The translations under genes and the position numbers were made by a program. From contig OY292278.1 in the NCBI GenBank assembly GCA_958496175.1, forward strand, positions 33,790,001-33,854,000: a stretch of DNA of 64,000 nt, in the 5' to 3' direction. The notes below the pieces were generated by a model that was given only the letters and a program-made list of their open reading frames with translations, did not search any database and was not told the DNA's origin. This document shows, piece by piece, positions 37,170 to 49,124 of the stretch. Source of the stretch: Sisyra terminalis (taxonomy: Eukaryota > Arthropoda > Insecta > Neuroptera > Sisyridae). The first letter of the stretch is position 1, and every line of letters starts with the position of its first letter.

Positions 37170-39880
37170 TTAGCCGATAGGCGCTTTATGGGAATCCGAC
37201 ACTACCCATCCTTTTGGATGTCTTTCAAAAATTTTCTCAGCCATAATTTTTGAAAAAAAAACATTCAAAGTAGTCGCAAGATCACTACTTGAAAGAGGTG
37301 AATTATGTGGAAGACAAATGAAGTGTTTGTTTTTAACAAACGTTTGTTAATTGTAATTAATTAAAAGAACCTTAAATATTTCTACTCTATATAATTTTGA
37401 TCAAATTTTGTTGCATATTTTAATTCCAATTTAGCTAGTACGAGTGTTGCAAACCACGGCCCCACTTATTTTTTGTTTTGAATCAATTGCACATTTGAGC
37501 CGAAATTATTTTAGACTTAGAAAACGTGTGGAAACCGTAAATGTAAAAAGGATGCAATGAAAATTACTGTATTATTTGAGAGCTCTATGAAAAGAGCTTG
37601 ATTAAATTTTCAATCTAGAAATTTTGTCTTTCATTTAAACTTGAAAATAATTTTATTCAAATATATTCACATTCAAAAATAGAATTTAATTAAAGGTATA
37701 TAATATGTTAACTTTGTCTTATAAATAAAATGTGAATATCAAATTTGAGGGAAACAAGCACATTTATTACTTACCTTCTCCTACGTCTTTCACAAATGTA
37801 GTAATTACGCATATACAACGAACGACGTATTTAAAGTAATTAAATTGAATCGTACGAATTCCTTGGAATCAATAACTCAGATAACCTTTCATTATTGTCA
37901 ATTTCAAATTATCTTTGCTGAAAACGAATATTTATATGTTAGACAAATATTTGCCGGGGGACGTCAGAATTATGATCACGCCAATTCTTTTAAAGGGAAA
38001 TTCTTCAGCGTGACCTATTAGTAATTTTATTCGGGCGTAATTGTGCTCAAAGATGAGACCGTAAACATCATAAATAAGTCGGGAATTGTGTCACATTAGT
38101 TAGGGATGCTAGGCCGTTATTTTAAGGGTGATTTTATGCTCCACTTTGTGTATATCTTATGTTTGTCCTAGATCACGATGTCGCCGGTTTGTCTTGAACA
38201 AGGTTTACATTTGATTATGACAATGGAGTGCAAATTTTCTGTCTTTCTACATGACTTCAGGCTACCAGCAGGGAAACCACAACCGCAAAATTTTACTTAA
38301 AATATTTCTTTTGTCCAAGGAAAAGTCTTTTAATGCAGATATTCTGTTAATAATTTAACTTACTCTTAATGCTTTAAAAGTCTTAAAGTTGTGGTAAAGT
38401 TCAGGCTTTGATGAAAATTTTTGAACTATTCAACTATATACTTTCGACTCCACTTATATTTAATTCAATAACTTGTTAATTAAATGAAATCTTCCTTAAA
38501 TATATGCAAATATTTTAGGATAAAGATTTAATAAAAGTTTATCGAAAAGGGCACAAGAACTGACGAGTTTCACTTTAACTTTTGTAAGTCTTCAAATAGG
38601 TTGAAAGGAAAAAGTTTTTCTCGTTTTCACGTATCCGAAATGAAACTAAAAATCTCAGATTGCCTTCTATAATATACAAACGCTTCATTTTTCTTCGTAA
38701 AAGTGAAAAATAAACGTTTTCGTGTTATATATGATTTTATTGACATGTTCAAGTATCGTTTTTAGTCTTCAAGTATGTCGAAGCAGAACTTTTTGCTATA
38801 CCGAATATTGATTACTTCGTGTTTCATGTTATTTCTTATGAAATTTCGACAAGCAATATTTCACAAAATTTTAAGAAATTGCTTGCGAAAAAATCCAATT
38901 TTCAACACTCATTTTCTCATCTTCTAGTTATATTATCAAATTTTGTACTAAAGAAGGACGAAATCAATGTAATGGGGGTTGTATTAATTTTTAGGGGTGC
39001 GCAAACTTTTTCGACAGCTGCAAATCAAACTTTCGAAGATTGAATTATTTAAGTTCATTATTGTCAACTGGATAACAATCGTTTTTGGAAAATCTTGTCA
39101 ATATTTGAGAACTGACATCGTTTTACATAAGTGGATATTTGTCTGTAAAGTTATAAGTGGATTTGATGTGACAAACTTCTAATTAAGTTAACTATACGGA
39201 AGATATTTTGAATACATTCTAATAGCAAATTATAAACTCAACTTAAACCTAATATTTTCAATATATACTTAGTAGATATTATAAAACAGTATAAATATAA
39301 AATCATGTCTCCCTCCTCTCCTAAATATTAAAAAACGAAATGTATGAAAAAATTTAAAAATGATAAACACTTTTATATAATAAAAATAAAATTTTAAACT
39401 CCGAATTTTTGTGAAGAAGTGCAATAAAAGCTGGAGGGTAACAATGAATGGAGAAAAATCAACAATACTAGAATAGAGTAATCTCTTAAAACCTGAAAAA
39501 TCCGAATCTACCTAAACACAATCCCAGTTCTGCAATTCATTTCAACGCAATACTTTGGAGAAGTTCTCGATAAGAGCCTAAATTTTACAAAGAGGGATTC
39601 CACCTCTTGAGGTGAAGGCACCAGATATGTATTAACTGAAAATATTCATAACGATTGATTGTTTACGAAAACACGAAGAAGGGAACAAAGCTTTGAGAAA
39701 TGAAGCAAAATATTTAAAATTTAAAACAGAAATATTTACTCTTCCAGAATCTCCCAGAACATTGGTGATCAATAGCATCATCTACACTTTGTCCGTAGCG
39801 GATTTTTTCTATTTTTGGTATTATGTACCTTTTTTTTTGTGCTTGCGTCATAGAACTGTTTCATTCGTCATCCTGCCTAT
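37170..39880. other. AT-rich intergenic DNA
   Basis: The ORFs at 38819-39043, 38997-39182 and 39693-39920 (+) lack motifs; the last runs into the pogo-like terminus. The patch 37960-38130 is less AT-rich but unreadable. Confidence 0.5.
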
Positions 39881-39890
39881 CCGAGAAATA

Positions 39891-40783
39891 GGGGAACCTG
39901 GGGCGGAACGGGGTACCTAAGTTTTAATTACAATTTACGAGAGATTTAAAGAAACAATCTCATTGTTTTGTAATTTATATATTTATTTAATTCATTCTTT
40001 CCAAATAAAAAAAGGTTTTATTGATTTAAATTAATAATTGATATTAAAAATTTAGGTTTCAAAAATAAATTGAAATTTCCCATTCTGTCCCACCCTCTGG
40101 GGCACAATGGGAAATGAGCCTGGGGCGCAATAGGATAGTTGTTATTGGCTTAGTTCGCAGACGAAGATACTGTCATCATCGTGTTTAGCCCAGCACATGC
40201 CAAATGTGGCCATTTTTGACAAATACTGCAGGAACACCAGCTTTCATTAGATTTGGAGTTTAAATCCTCACAGTATAAGCAGATTACCTCTGTATCTTCT
40301 GACCTTTCTTATATATGGACTGTCGGCTAGTTTTCCTTATACGTACGCACTATCTGCTGATAAAATAAAAATATCTATCTGAATGGGAAATACTATCTGA
40401 ATGGTATATCCTATTCCGCCCCACCCATTGTGCCCCAAAGGATCTTTCCCACAAGCACGACTATTATGGCAGGATATATTGGTTATATTTGAATTATCAT
40501 TAGGTCTTTAGTTAGTCAACAGTATGTTTAAACCAACATATCATGTTAATATTCAAACCAAAAATAGAACATAGGATAATTATCTTAGTGTTACTTTGCA
40601 AAAATTAGAATTCGGAAACGTTTATTTCGACTTTTGATAAAAATAAAAAAACTGCACTCCTTACTGGCGATAGCCACTTTTTATAACACAGCACAATTAA
40701 TTGAACATTGAGTATGATTTTTACGCGTTTTTGTCACCTGTAACAAACGCTAATTCCATTTCCCATTCCGCCCCGTGTTCCCA
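39891..40783. mobile_element. Pogo-like DNA transposon, internally deleted, 0.9 kb
   Basis: The left end TA-GGGGAACCTGGGGCGGAAC and the right end, read on the minus strand, TA-TGGGAACACGGGGCGGAAT form inverted termini flanked by TA, the target of Tc1/mariner/pogo elements. Inside, GGGGCACAATGGG followed by GGGGCG-AATAGGATA occurs at about 40100-40140 and, inverted, at 40405-40450. These GC-rich words stand out against an AT-rich background. A transposase zinc-finger remnant lies within (40150-40302, minus). Too short for a full transposase, so it is non-autonomous. Confidence 0.75.
40150..40302 (-). pseudogene. Transposase C-terminal zinc finger remnant
   Basis: The minus strand reads SEDTEVICLYCEDLNSKSNE, SWCSCSICQKWPHLACAGLN, showing C-x2-C, C-x2-C, H-x2-C in the order of the PHD-like finger that ends many pogo-type DDE transposases (CLYC.......W..C..C..W.H..CAG......F.C..C). 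A one-base loss after CAGLNT shifts the frame; the other frame gives DDDSIFVCEL, which supplies the next Cys. The catalytic domain is absent. The assignment to pogo-like elements rests on this finger and on the TA-flanked termini. Confidence 0.65.
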
Positions 40784-40799
40784 TACCCCATATTCTTCG

Positions 40800-41160
40800 G
40801 TAAGCTCACATTTCGAAAGCCTCAATCTTTTTGCACATTGTTTCGATGAAGATTCATGCATCCACCCAGATTAATATGGTGTTGGCAGTTTTACACCATA
40901 TTTTTATTTTTTTTCTACTCTTTATTTTATTTGGTAGGAAATGAACCGGTATGATTCCTTATCTAAATTAGCCTGACCTTACAAAATAACAAAATATTTA
41001 CATTCCTCTGACCATCGTCACGAGGGAACAATGGTGGTAAAAATCTAAATAAGTGTAGACGAGTACAAAAATAAGACATAATCCAAAACCATACAACATC
41101 TTGACCAAAATAAGATAAAATTCATAATATTACAATTAATAAGCCACTAATAAGCCCTAT
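40800..41160. other. 3' sequence of the Jockey-like element plus AT-rich DNA
   Basis: It lies downstream on the minus strand of the LINE at 41163-41594. The part 40960-41160 is less AT-rich and probably its 3' UTR; no poly(A) tail or target duplication could be identified. Confidence 0.4.
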
Positions 41161-41162
41161 TT

Positions 41163-41594
41163 TTAGTTTCTTATAGAGGGTTCATTTAATGGTCCCAAAG
41201 TCGACTTGCTTGGCTGTTCTTCCATCCTTCTTACGTATCGAATTTGGAACTTCTCAATAAATTTAATGATAATCTCAACGCTAAAGTACCGCAGAATGAT
41301 ATCATTTCTGATATAACACCCGGCTTCTAAAAATGGCCGAAGGATTTTAATTTGATTTCTTCAGATCATTTCAATGTCGCTGGGCTGTGCTACGTTCCAG
41401 AGTTGGTCTGCGTATGCCAATATTGGTTTGAGCACTTCCTAGTAGAGCATCACCTTGGATAACAAACTTAGCGAAGACTTTTTGCCTGTTATCCAAGTGA
41501 TCTTACAGTGCAGTGCTGTGGTCTGAGCAACTTTCTTCTAAATGTGGATCTTCCAGTTGAGGCGTCGATCCAAGGGAAAGCTTAGATGTCTTAC
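41163..41594 (-). pseudogene. Jockey-like LINE C-terminal region
   Basis: One minus-strand frame covers about 144 codons with only three internal stops. It reads HLSFPLDRRLNWKIHI (LG..LD.RLTW..HI), ITGKKSSLSLLSKVMLY, EVLKPILAYADQLWN, VAQPSDIEMI, NQIKILRPFLEAGCYIRN and FQIRYVRRMEEQPS, the standard order at the end of Jockey-clade ORF2 (LKPIW.YG.QLW..A..S.I...Q...LR.......YV.N). No RNase H, as expected for the clade. The reverse transcriptase part is missing, so this is a 5'-truncated copy. Confidence 0.82.
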
Positions 41595-41609
41595 GGAAAC
41601 ATTATTTTG

Positions 41610-43925
41610 GACAAAGAGTTTTACCATTGAATTTGCCTTTGTTCATGTTACTTTTTAAATTATAAAAAGCAGATTCTTAATTAATCAAATATCATTTTTT
41701 TTGGAGAAGCAACGCGCGTCTTATGTATCGTAAAATATAATATTTTCCTACTGTTGTATAATAATTGCGATGATTTTAAAGTAGGACTAACAAAAATTTG
41801 TAAGCCAATTCGAGAAAATTTGTTCTTAACCAGATTCTAATCTTTCAGAGTGTCCACGTTGATCATTCAATTATCAAGACGCTTTTTTAAGATTTTACTA
41901 TTACTTAGTAACATTTTATTATTTCTTACATTTTTTACTGTATGGTATCTGAAGATTAGAAATTTAAAGTGATGTATAAATTGAAAAATAGAATAGCTCA
42001 TTATAAATTACTATCTGAAAGTTATTTATGTTTTGCTGAAGTATTGTTTCAGAGTATTGTTTTATTTTTTAAATAAAACTTGTTTATTTCTTTTCCTGTA
42101 ATAGGTATCTAATGATTAAGTACCATAAAGACTGCTGATATTTTTACGTGCAGTAGTTCATTGGTGAAAACATTACGTAATTAGTCTTGCAGTTCTTTAG
42201 ATTATCGCTGGCAAACAAACAAGTTTACTCTCAAACTTGGTATTTTTATTATACTATCAGGACTTAGATTCAATTCGATTTTCATTCGATTAAGATTTAG
42301 AAGAAAAACCTGCAAATTAAGGAAAGCTTTTTTGTGAACATGAAAACTAAAAAATTAAAAAAAAATAATTAAATAATTCTTGAAAAGAATAATTGATCTG
42401 TGAAAGAAAGATAATATCTATTGATAAGACTTATAGTTGTATATTGTGTTCTATATGTTGTATAGTTGTATATGATAGTTTGTAGGTACCGTTTTTGTAC
42501 TTCCTTTATACATGAAAATGTAGTGTTACTTTTGCAATTTGCAATGATTGAGGATTTTAACAATTGCTTCAACGATTTATTTTTTGTATGTAAATCGTCG
42601 AAAATATTAACAAAAAAAATGCGTTAATCTTTGGAAAATCCATAAAAATGAATTTCATCAAAAATTGGACACATAAAGTTAATTTAATGCTGTTCAAATG
42701 TTTAAGATAAAAAAAAAACCAATTTATAAGTGGAAAAAATAGACTGGAGAAAATGTATAGATTAACGGTAACATTTACGTTTCTATATACAATAGTTTAT
42801 AAACTTACTTTTTAATGAATAATACAAAAGGCAATACAAAGTATTCAAATATTTAATGTTTAATAATTTTTCATTTGAAACTAAAATATTGGTGTTGATA
42901 AAAAACAGAAAACTGAGAAAATATGAAATGGAGAACCACAAGGACACGCCAAGGAAAAACAAAGCTTTTTCAGAGAAAACGAAATGACAGAATACTGTAA
43001 TTTTATCACATCTTCTCGAGAGACATCAGATGAGGATATACTAGTATTACTCAGATATAACGTCCATCAAAAATAAAACAAACATAAATTGATCAGGATT
43101 TACGGAAATCCGGAATTGTTTTATTCCACATACATTTCCCAAATAAAAACTGCCCAAATAAAAATATTTCATCCAACCGAACCACTATAATTCAAACTGC
43201 TAGATTTACTAATTAAAATTCTAACTCATCATATTATCATGTTGGCTATAAATTTCATTTTACACTTTCAAGCTTCTCTATGTATTTTAACGAGATAAAT
43301 TTTATGCAAGTTTCATAAATAACTTTTTATTTCTTGAAATAAAGCCAATTTTGTGTTATTTTAAATAAGTTTACAAGACAAAAACGAGCAGATAGTTTTA
43401 AGATAGATTGACTTACATTTTATAGTTTAGTGACGTTTTTATTGATTTTATTGGCGCGAAGTGTCATAAATGCTTTATGTCTTCGTTTCAAGATGCTATT
43501 TATGTGATTTTACTTTAATTAAAATATGATTAAAACCGTTTTATACTTCTCAAATCGTATAAAATACAGCAGTTTCATTTAATCCAGACATTTTATTTGT
43601 AATCTAATAAAACTGCAGTTGATTATTTAGTTTTTATTACGACAAAGATACCAGGAAAATGCAATATTTAAATTAATAAAGTGTGATATTGGTGATTAGA
43701 AGATATTATTTGAATTAATATTTCGTGTAATAAAGATTATTTGTATTTTAACTTTAAATTAAAACGAAAGAATTTAAGAATTATCTGAAATACATAAAAA
43801 TAGTTTTTTTTAAACTTTTTTTTAAGTTATGGTAGCTTTTTTACGTTGTAACAGTTTATTATTGGAGACATTTTTGTTCATTTTAAGTTAAATATAATTA
43901 TATTAAGAAATAATTTCAGCCCTGA
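41610..43925. other. AT-rich intergenic DNA
   Basis: The ORF at 42369-42572 (-) is a low-complexity Tyr/Ile/Ser frame. No gene or repeat was recognised. Confidence 0.5.
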
Positions 43926-43927
43926 GC

Positions 43928-43966
43928 TTTTTTTTTTTTGAATTCTGTGGTTCAAAAAAAAAAAAA
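43928..43966. repeat. Homopolymeric hairpin
   Basis: A run of 12 T followed by GAATTC, a TGTGG loop and TTC followed by 13 A can fold into a stem of about 16 bp. It could be a slipped poly(A)/poly(T) pair from two head-to-head retroposons, but no element was recognised on either side. Confidence 0.6.
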
Positions 43967-44327
43967 TTCTTGCGTAGTTACATATCTAATTATAGCGCAG
44001 CTTCTTGCCAGAAGCAGGTTGAAGAATTCCATTTTTGGTTAAAGCGGTTTTTGATTCTGAAAATTCTTCTTTTTTTCTTAAGGAATTCTAGTTTTGAATC
44101 ATTGACATTCAATATACGTCCATTTCTTGTCAAAATATGATAGTATAAGAAACATTCAATTTTGTTTCACCTTATTATCAAATCTAATTTATGACAATAT
44201 CCCATTTGGATTACTTTGCGTTGCATTCTAGAACCTATAAAAATCCAGCACTATCCCTAGCATTCCCTAGTTTCAATTGTCAATTTTTTCCAGAAATTTC
44301 TCAATAATGTTAGATTCTTATCAATTT

Positions 44328-45240
44328 ATCTTGAACATGACCAAATAATCCAGTAGGTGACGCAGAGGTCAGGATAAACAGTGGAGATTGTTTAGAAGAA
44401 AACCTCAACTGATGAGAAAAATTGAGATTTATACTATAAGTAGGCAACTATTTGAGCCATGTTTCTTTAAAATTTCAAGTCGGTAGGAGTTTGATAATGG
44501 AGTAAAAAAATCGTCAAGTTACGTAACTTTTAACTGCTAACTACAATATAAATAGAAAGAAGTAATGGGTGATCGCTTTCAAATCGCGATGGCTCTTTTC
44601 GTAGAAATGATTTTTTTTTTGAAAAAATAGCGAAGCATTTTTTGAAACACTCCGCGTTGATCAATACCTTGAATAATCAATCATCAACATTTGGGGTTTC
44701 TAAGCAAAATATTTCAACGTATAGATAGAAAATCGTGACAAAATTCAATCCGAGTCTATAAAAGCCTGATAGAAATATCTACAACGTTTACTTATTGGCA
44801 TAGAGAAATCCCCCTTATTCTCATAATTTCCCACCGTAATTTTAAATAACCTGGAATATAATATTAAAAGCATTTTTTTCTTCTTCGGCATTTTTGCGTT
44901 CACTTGACTTTAATTCACTTCAGTTGACTTTTGTGACCAACTTTTGTAGTTGATTGTAAAAAGTTTTTACTTATACTCAACACTGCATTTCAAAGCTTTC
45001 TCGGTTCTTCCTCGTGTGTTTATTAAAGGTTTATGTTTTCATTTCAACCGTTTCAAAAGATTTGTTTTTTGCAAAATATAGTATCTCCTCATTATTGCAA
45101 AATCCAATTTTTGCCTTTGTACGATTTTTTAACTTCAATAACCCGTTTTTTGTCTTTGATGATGATCTGCGTTTGGTAAACCTAGCAATATTCTTAGTTT
45201 CATTTATATTTTTTTTTTATAATCTGAACTGATTTATACG
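44328..45240 (+). repeat. Block of diverged direct repeats
   Basis: Words recur in order with those further right: gaccaaataatcc followed by gtgacgcagaggt (about 44338) again at 45288; tttttgcgttc-cttgact...acttcag-tgactt at 44890 and 45370; tttttacttatactc...catttcaaag at 44965 and 46228. The region 44.3-46.5 kb therefore appears built from at least two copies of one roughly 1-kb unit. No coding sequence was seen. Confidence 0.45.
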
Positions 45241-45469
45241 TATTTACGTCTTATTAACGTAAGATTCATAAAGATTTATCTTGTCAATGATCAAATAATC
45301 CTGCAAGTGATGCAGAAGTAAAGATAGACAGTTAAATACCGTTTGTAGCATTTTCCACTTCCTCGATAATTTTTTGCGTTCCCTTGACTAATTTACTTCA
45401 GATGACTTCTTGAGTAGATATTAAGGATGATTTCTTTCCTCGTCTCTATTATTCACTTTACTGTTATTT

Positions 45470-46130
45470 TATTTGTAAGGTAACTTATAATCTCATTTGT
45501 CACCTAATTCCCAGCGCTTTATCGTGCAGAATTTTAGGAAGTGTTTGTTGAAGTTATTCAAAATTTGACACAAATAGCAGTTAACATGAGCTAATAGTAA
45601 ATGCTCGTGAAATATTTACACCCAACACTACTGAAAAATGGGGAAAATTGGCAGTTGAATGAAATTAAAATGACAAATGAAACAACTGACCCAACTGACA
45701 AATATCATTTAATTTAAATTTGAGACAATGATTAACAAAATTGATATTAAAAATATACTGATAGACTAAAAAAGACAAAATAAAAATAATAAAAAATAAA
45801 ATAAAAACCTCACTACGTTTATAAAACACGCCAGAAAGAGAAAAAGAAAAATAATATTTTGAACTGAGTCTTAGTACCGATTGGTACCGATTGCACTGGA
45901 GATATTAAGGTGATATTAGCCAATTAATGAGAATCATAAGCAATTAATCATCTAGTTGAGCATCAAAGTTGCCAAATCAAAGCTTAATCAAAATATCCCC
46001 CCCCCCCCCGCTTTGATTTAAACTAGATAGCATACGATTCTTATTAAGTGGTTATTATCGCCTCAATATCGATAGTGAAACCAGTAGTAAAATTCTCTTC
46101 ATAAATTTATTTTTAACTTTTACGTGGATT
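45470..46130. repeat. Repeat with palindromic core, copy A
   Basis: The arms 45861-45970 and 46010-46109 are imperfect reverse complements of about 100 bp, each with cttagta, cgatattaaggcgatattagcc, gaatc and catcaaag words. The loop holds a run of 13 C (45997-46009). To the left, 45470-45780 aligns with 50755-51075 (acttataatct, cacctaattcccag, cgtgcagaatttt, ggcagttgaa, aaatttgagacaatgattaac followed by aaaattgatatt). The family therefore has a left body and a hairpin right part. No ORF and no known superfamily. Confidence 0.65.
45997..46009 (+). repeat. Poly-C run (13)
   Basis: Thirteen consecutive C in the loop of the palindrome of copy A. The corresponding loop of copy B lacks it. Confidence 0.95.
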
Positions 46131-46519
46131 TTGTTATTGCAAGCGAGGCATTTAAAATCTTTTTAAATACTTATTTATTAATTTCCATTAAAAAACTTCT
46201 CTACTCGTATTTGATTGTATATTATTTTTACTTATACTCGATTTTACATTTCAAAGGTGTCTAGATTTTTTTCTTCGTTTTTGAGAGTTTTTGGTTTCGT
46301 TCAATTGCTTCAAAAATTTTTGTGTTAATTTTCTGAAGAAGATTTTTTCGCCTTTAGAGATGATGCTTCCTAAATATTTCGTTTTTAACTCAGTTTTTGC
46401 TTCTGCATTGCGTCTTAGACGAAATTCTAGAATTTTGACATTTGTAGCTGTCGGTTATAAATCAGGTTTAAAGTTACAACCAAATATTGAATTCCATAAA
46501 TTGAAATACTTCTAAAATT

Positions 46520-48110
46520 TAAAGTGAGTATCTAATTCAAACAAATTATGTAAGCTTAGTTTAAACTAAAGATAAGTTTATAATTTTTGTAATACGATCA
46601 GTTAGTATGCAGAATACGTAAAATATTTTTAAAGTTGGAATTATAGTTAAGATAGAAGTAGAGGTTTTGAAACATAAAGCTAACTTAATAAATATTTATA
46701 AACAAGTTTAACTGTTTTTTTCGCAATACCGATTAAATCATTTTGTATTAAGTTATCGGCAAGAATAACATCAAGTAAGAGTCTTTAAAACAAAGCAAAT
46801 TCAAGTAAATTTCATCAATTCTTCAGTAAAAACGAGCGACCAAAAAAACAAGTAGCGATAAAAACAGATCATGATGTTTGTTCAAAAGATTTTATTTTAT
46901 GCAGATTACAAATAGTGAAGTAATAAATTTTAAAGATTTTTTTGGATATTCAACGACTATCATAAAGATTGTAGTGAAAACTTTTTTGTGGCATTACACG
47001 AATTTACAGTAAAATGGAAGACAATTTTACGACGGCATTTTTCAGAATCAATAGTTTTAAGAGACAGTTTATTTCACTTTATATCTATTTCATATTGTCT
47101 CATTTAAACTTTACATTTTCGTAAAAAATGTTTTAACTTTGCTAATAATAATTGCAGTTTAATTCCTGTGAAAAATTGATAAAGCTCAAATTACTAATCA
47201 TTATCATTAAAATTATTTTAAACGAGTTGTTATAATTTAAACTTATTAAATAACTTGGTTATAATAAACTTTTAAATATCACTTCCGAAATATTAAAAAT
47301 TATAAATTTATTTGCGTACTTTAATCCTTTGAAATCAAATAATAATAACGGTATAAAAACAATAATAGAACTCAAAGCTTAAAAGATTTCCATTAGTGAT
47401 CGTATCGGTTTTTATAAATTCACAATTTCTATTAAATATTTTCACAACAAATATAACCCTTTAACATTTACAAATGAATAAGAAAGGAATCAAAACAAAG
47501 TAAAACTTAATAATTTAATAGCAGAAAATGACAAAAAGCTTTTGATACATTTATGTTCATTACATTTAATATTAAAGTATACGAACATAGCTTTAACACA
47601 AAAGACAACGTATATAGTTTTCCTTGTTTATTAGCGTTAAAAGTTTAAAACTTTTGAATATTAACTATAAAACTATTAAAGCTATGGAAGTTTATGAATA
47701 ATTTTAAATGCTAAGCTATATTTTTGAAAATCTATTCGTAAATTACTTTAAAATTGGTGAAACGTTAATATGAAGCACTATGTATTCTTTCTGATGTAAT
47801 GAACTTTTAATTAAAATCATATGTAAAAAAATAATATTATGAAATACCAGTTCATGAAAACAACTTTTAATATTTTAATATATATTCCGAGAGAAAACTG
47901 ACTAAAGTTTAACAGAAATTATTTTTATAAATGTTAGAAAAAGTTTTTTCTGGTCTGAGTACCTAAACATATTAGGTAAAAAGTATTTTTGTTTGTAACC
48001 CAATATTTCAGCACAAATAATTAATTTATCTGAAATCAAAAGTGATAGAAATATAATATGTTATGTTAGGATATTAAATGAAGACTAAATAAATATTAAA
48101 CACCTTTAGG
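46520..48110. other. AT-rich intergenic DNA
   Basis: The part 47885-48000 shares ctgactaaa, gttagaaa-aag and gtacctaaacatttt-like words with 59460-59550, both close to TCGG-family fragments. This suggests a larger element around each. No gene was seen. Confidence 0.45.
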
Positions 48111-48114
48111 ATTA

Positions 48115-48235
48115 AAAACTAAAGTCTGACTAATTGTGATTATTTTTTTTTCCTACGAAAACATGACCTTATATGGAAGTTTTAGTTTCGGCTTCGGCCG
48201 TAAAGACTAGTTTCGGCCGGAGACTATAAATGATC
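48115..48235 (+). repeat. TCGG-family terminal fragment 2
   Basis: It matches 11326-11425 over its whole length and ends GGCTTCGGCCGTAAAG-ACTAGTTTCGGCCGGAGAC, close to the right end of the complete element at 61965-62355. No left terminus was found nearby. Confidence 0.55.
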
Positions 48236-48606
48236 CAACCTTTATCAATTGCATGACTGATGTCTAAAAATTTACATGGTCTGAGTTCGTTTGGGTGATC
48301 ACAACTTTTTAAGGAAATAAAAAGTAATCCAGCTATCCTTAACACTAAGAGGTCCTTATACTGCACTTCCAGCGATTTGCATTAAGTTGTATTTTCTGTT
48401 TAGTTATTTAAACTGTTTTCCAGAAAATTTACCAGGTGTGTAATATGAAACCAGAAGTTGCTAATAAGTGATGCAAGCTGCCAAAATAAGGTATACTAAA
48501 CTATGCCATAAGGCTTTTTTATATCTGACAAAGATCTTCATTTCATAAAAGTATATGTTTACTACAACTTCATCATTTTTACTGTCCTGAATCTATCGAG
48601 TTTTAT

Positions 48607-49115
48607 GCCTTAAAGAACCATTCACGAACAGTATTAATTTTTTATTACTCTTAAAACAAAAACTACTGCGGAATCGCTTCGAATGCTTGTCGAAGCTTTC
48701 GTTGAGCATGCTCTTAGGAAATCTTAGTGTTTTAAGAGGTTTTAAGAAATTAAAATGACGATATTGACATGGAACACGAGGATTGCAGAAGACCACCGAA
48801 GATATCAAATTAAAAATAATTGGATGAGAATGGTAGTCAAACGCTACAACAATTTGCGATAGTAGATTTGAACAATACTTTAGCGCAAAAAACATGATAA
48901 TTCCCCTGGTCGTACAGAAAAACGAGGGAAGAATATGATTGAGACATTCAGTTTGGATAGAGCTTAACATGTGGCTTACTTTCCAGACTTGGTGTCTTCA
49001 GATTATAATTCAATGTCGCGATTTGTTTAAAAGATGAACAATTTTTTTGGGATGGTATCCACAAATTATTAGAATGATGGCAAAAATGCATAGTTCATTG
49101 AAGTAATTATTTTAA
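48607..49115 (+). pseudogene. Mariner transposase remnant, lineage 2, internally deleted
   Basis: N-terminal part: TAESLRMLVEAFVEHALRKS, a stop, CFKRF, and in another frame NDDIDMEHEDCRRPPKIS, matching the HTH region and the FDVEDKERPGRPKK linker of mariner transposases. C-terminal part: HDNSPGRTEKRGKNMIETF and HVAYFPDLVSSDYNSM, matching HDNA.PH.A..V...LE...W..L.HPPYSPDL.PSDYH, which holds the second and third catalytic Asp; both are present. The TGDEKW block with the first Asp is deleted. Terminal repeats were not found. Confidence 0.8.
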
Positions 49116-49124
49116 ATTACGTAA

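Noticed and set aside
44405..44425. CTGATGA near 44409 as a hammerhead core
   Set aside because: GAAAAA follows at once with no stem between, so no fold is possible.
48593..48970. 125-codon minus-strand ORF
   Set aside because: It lies antisense to the mariner transposase remnant, whose plus-strand translation matches the family well.
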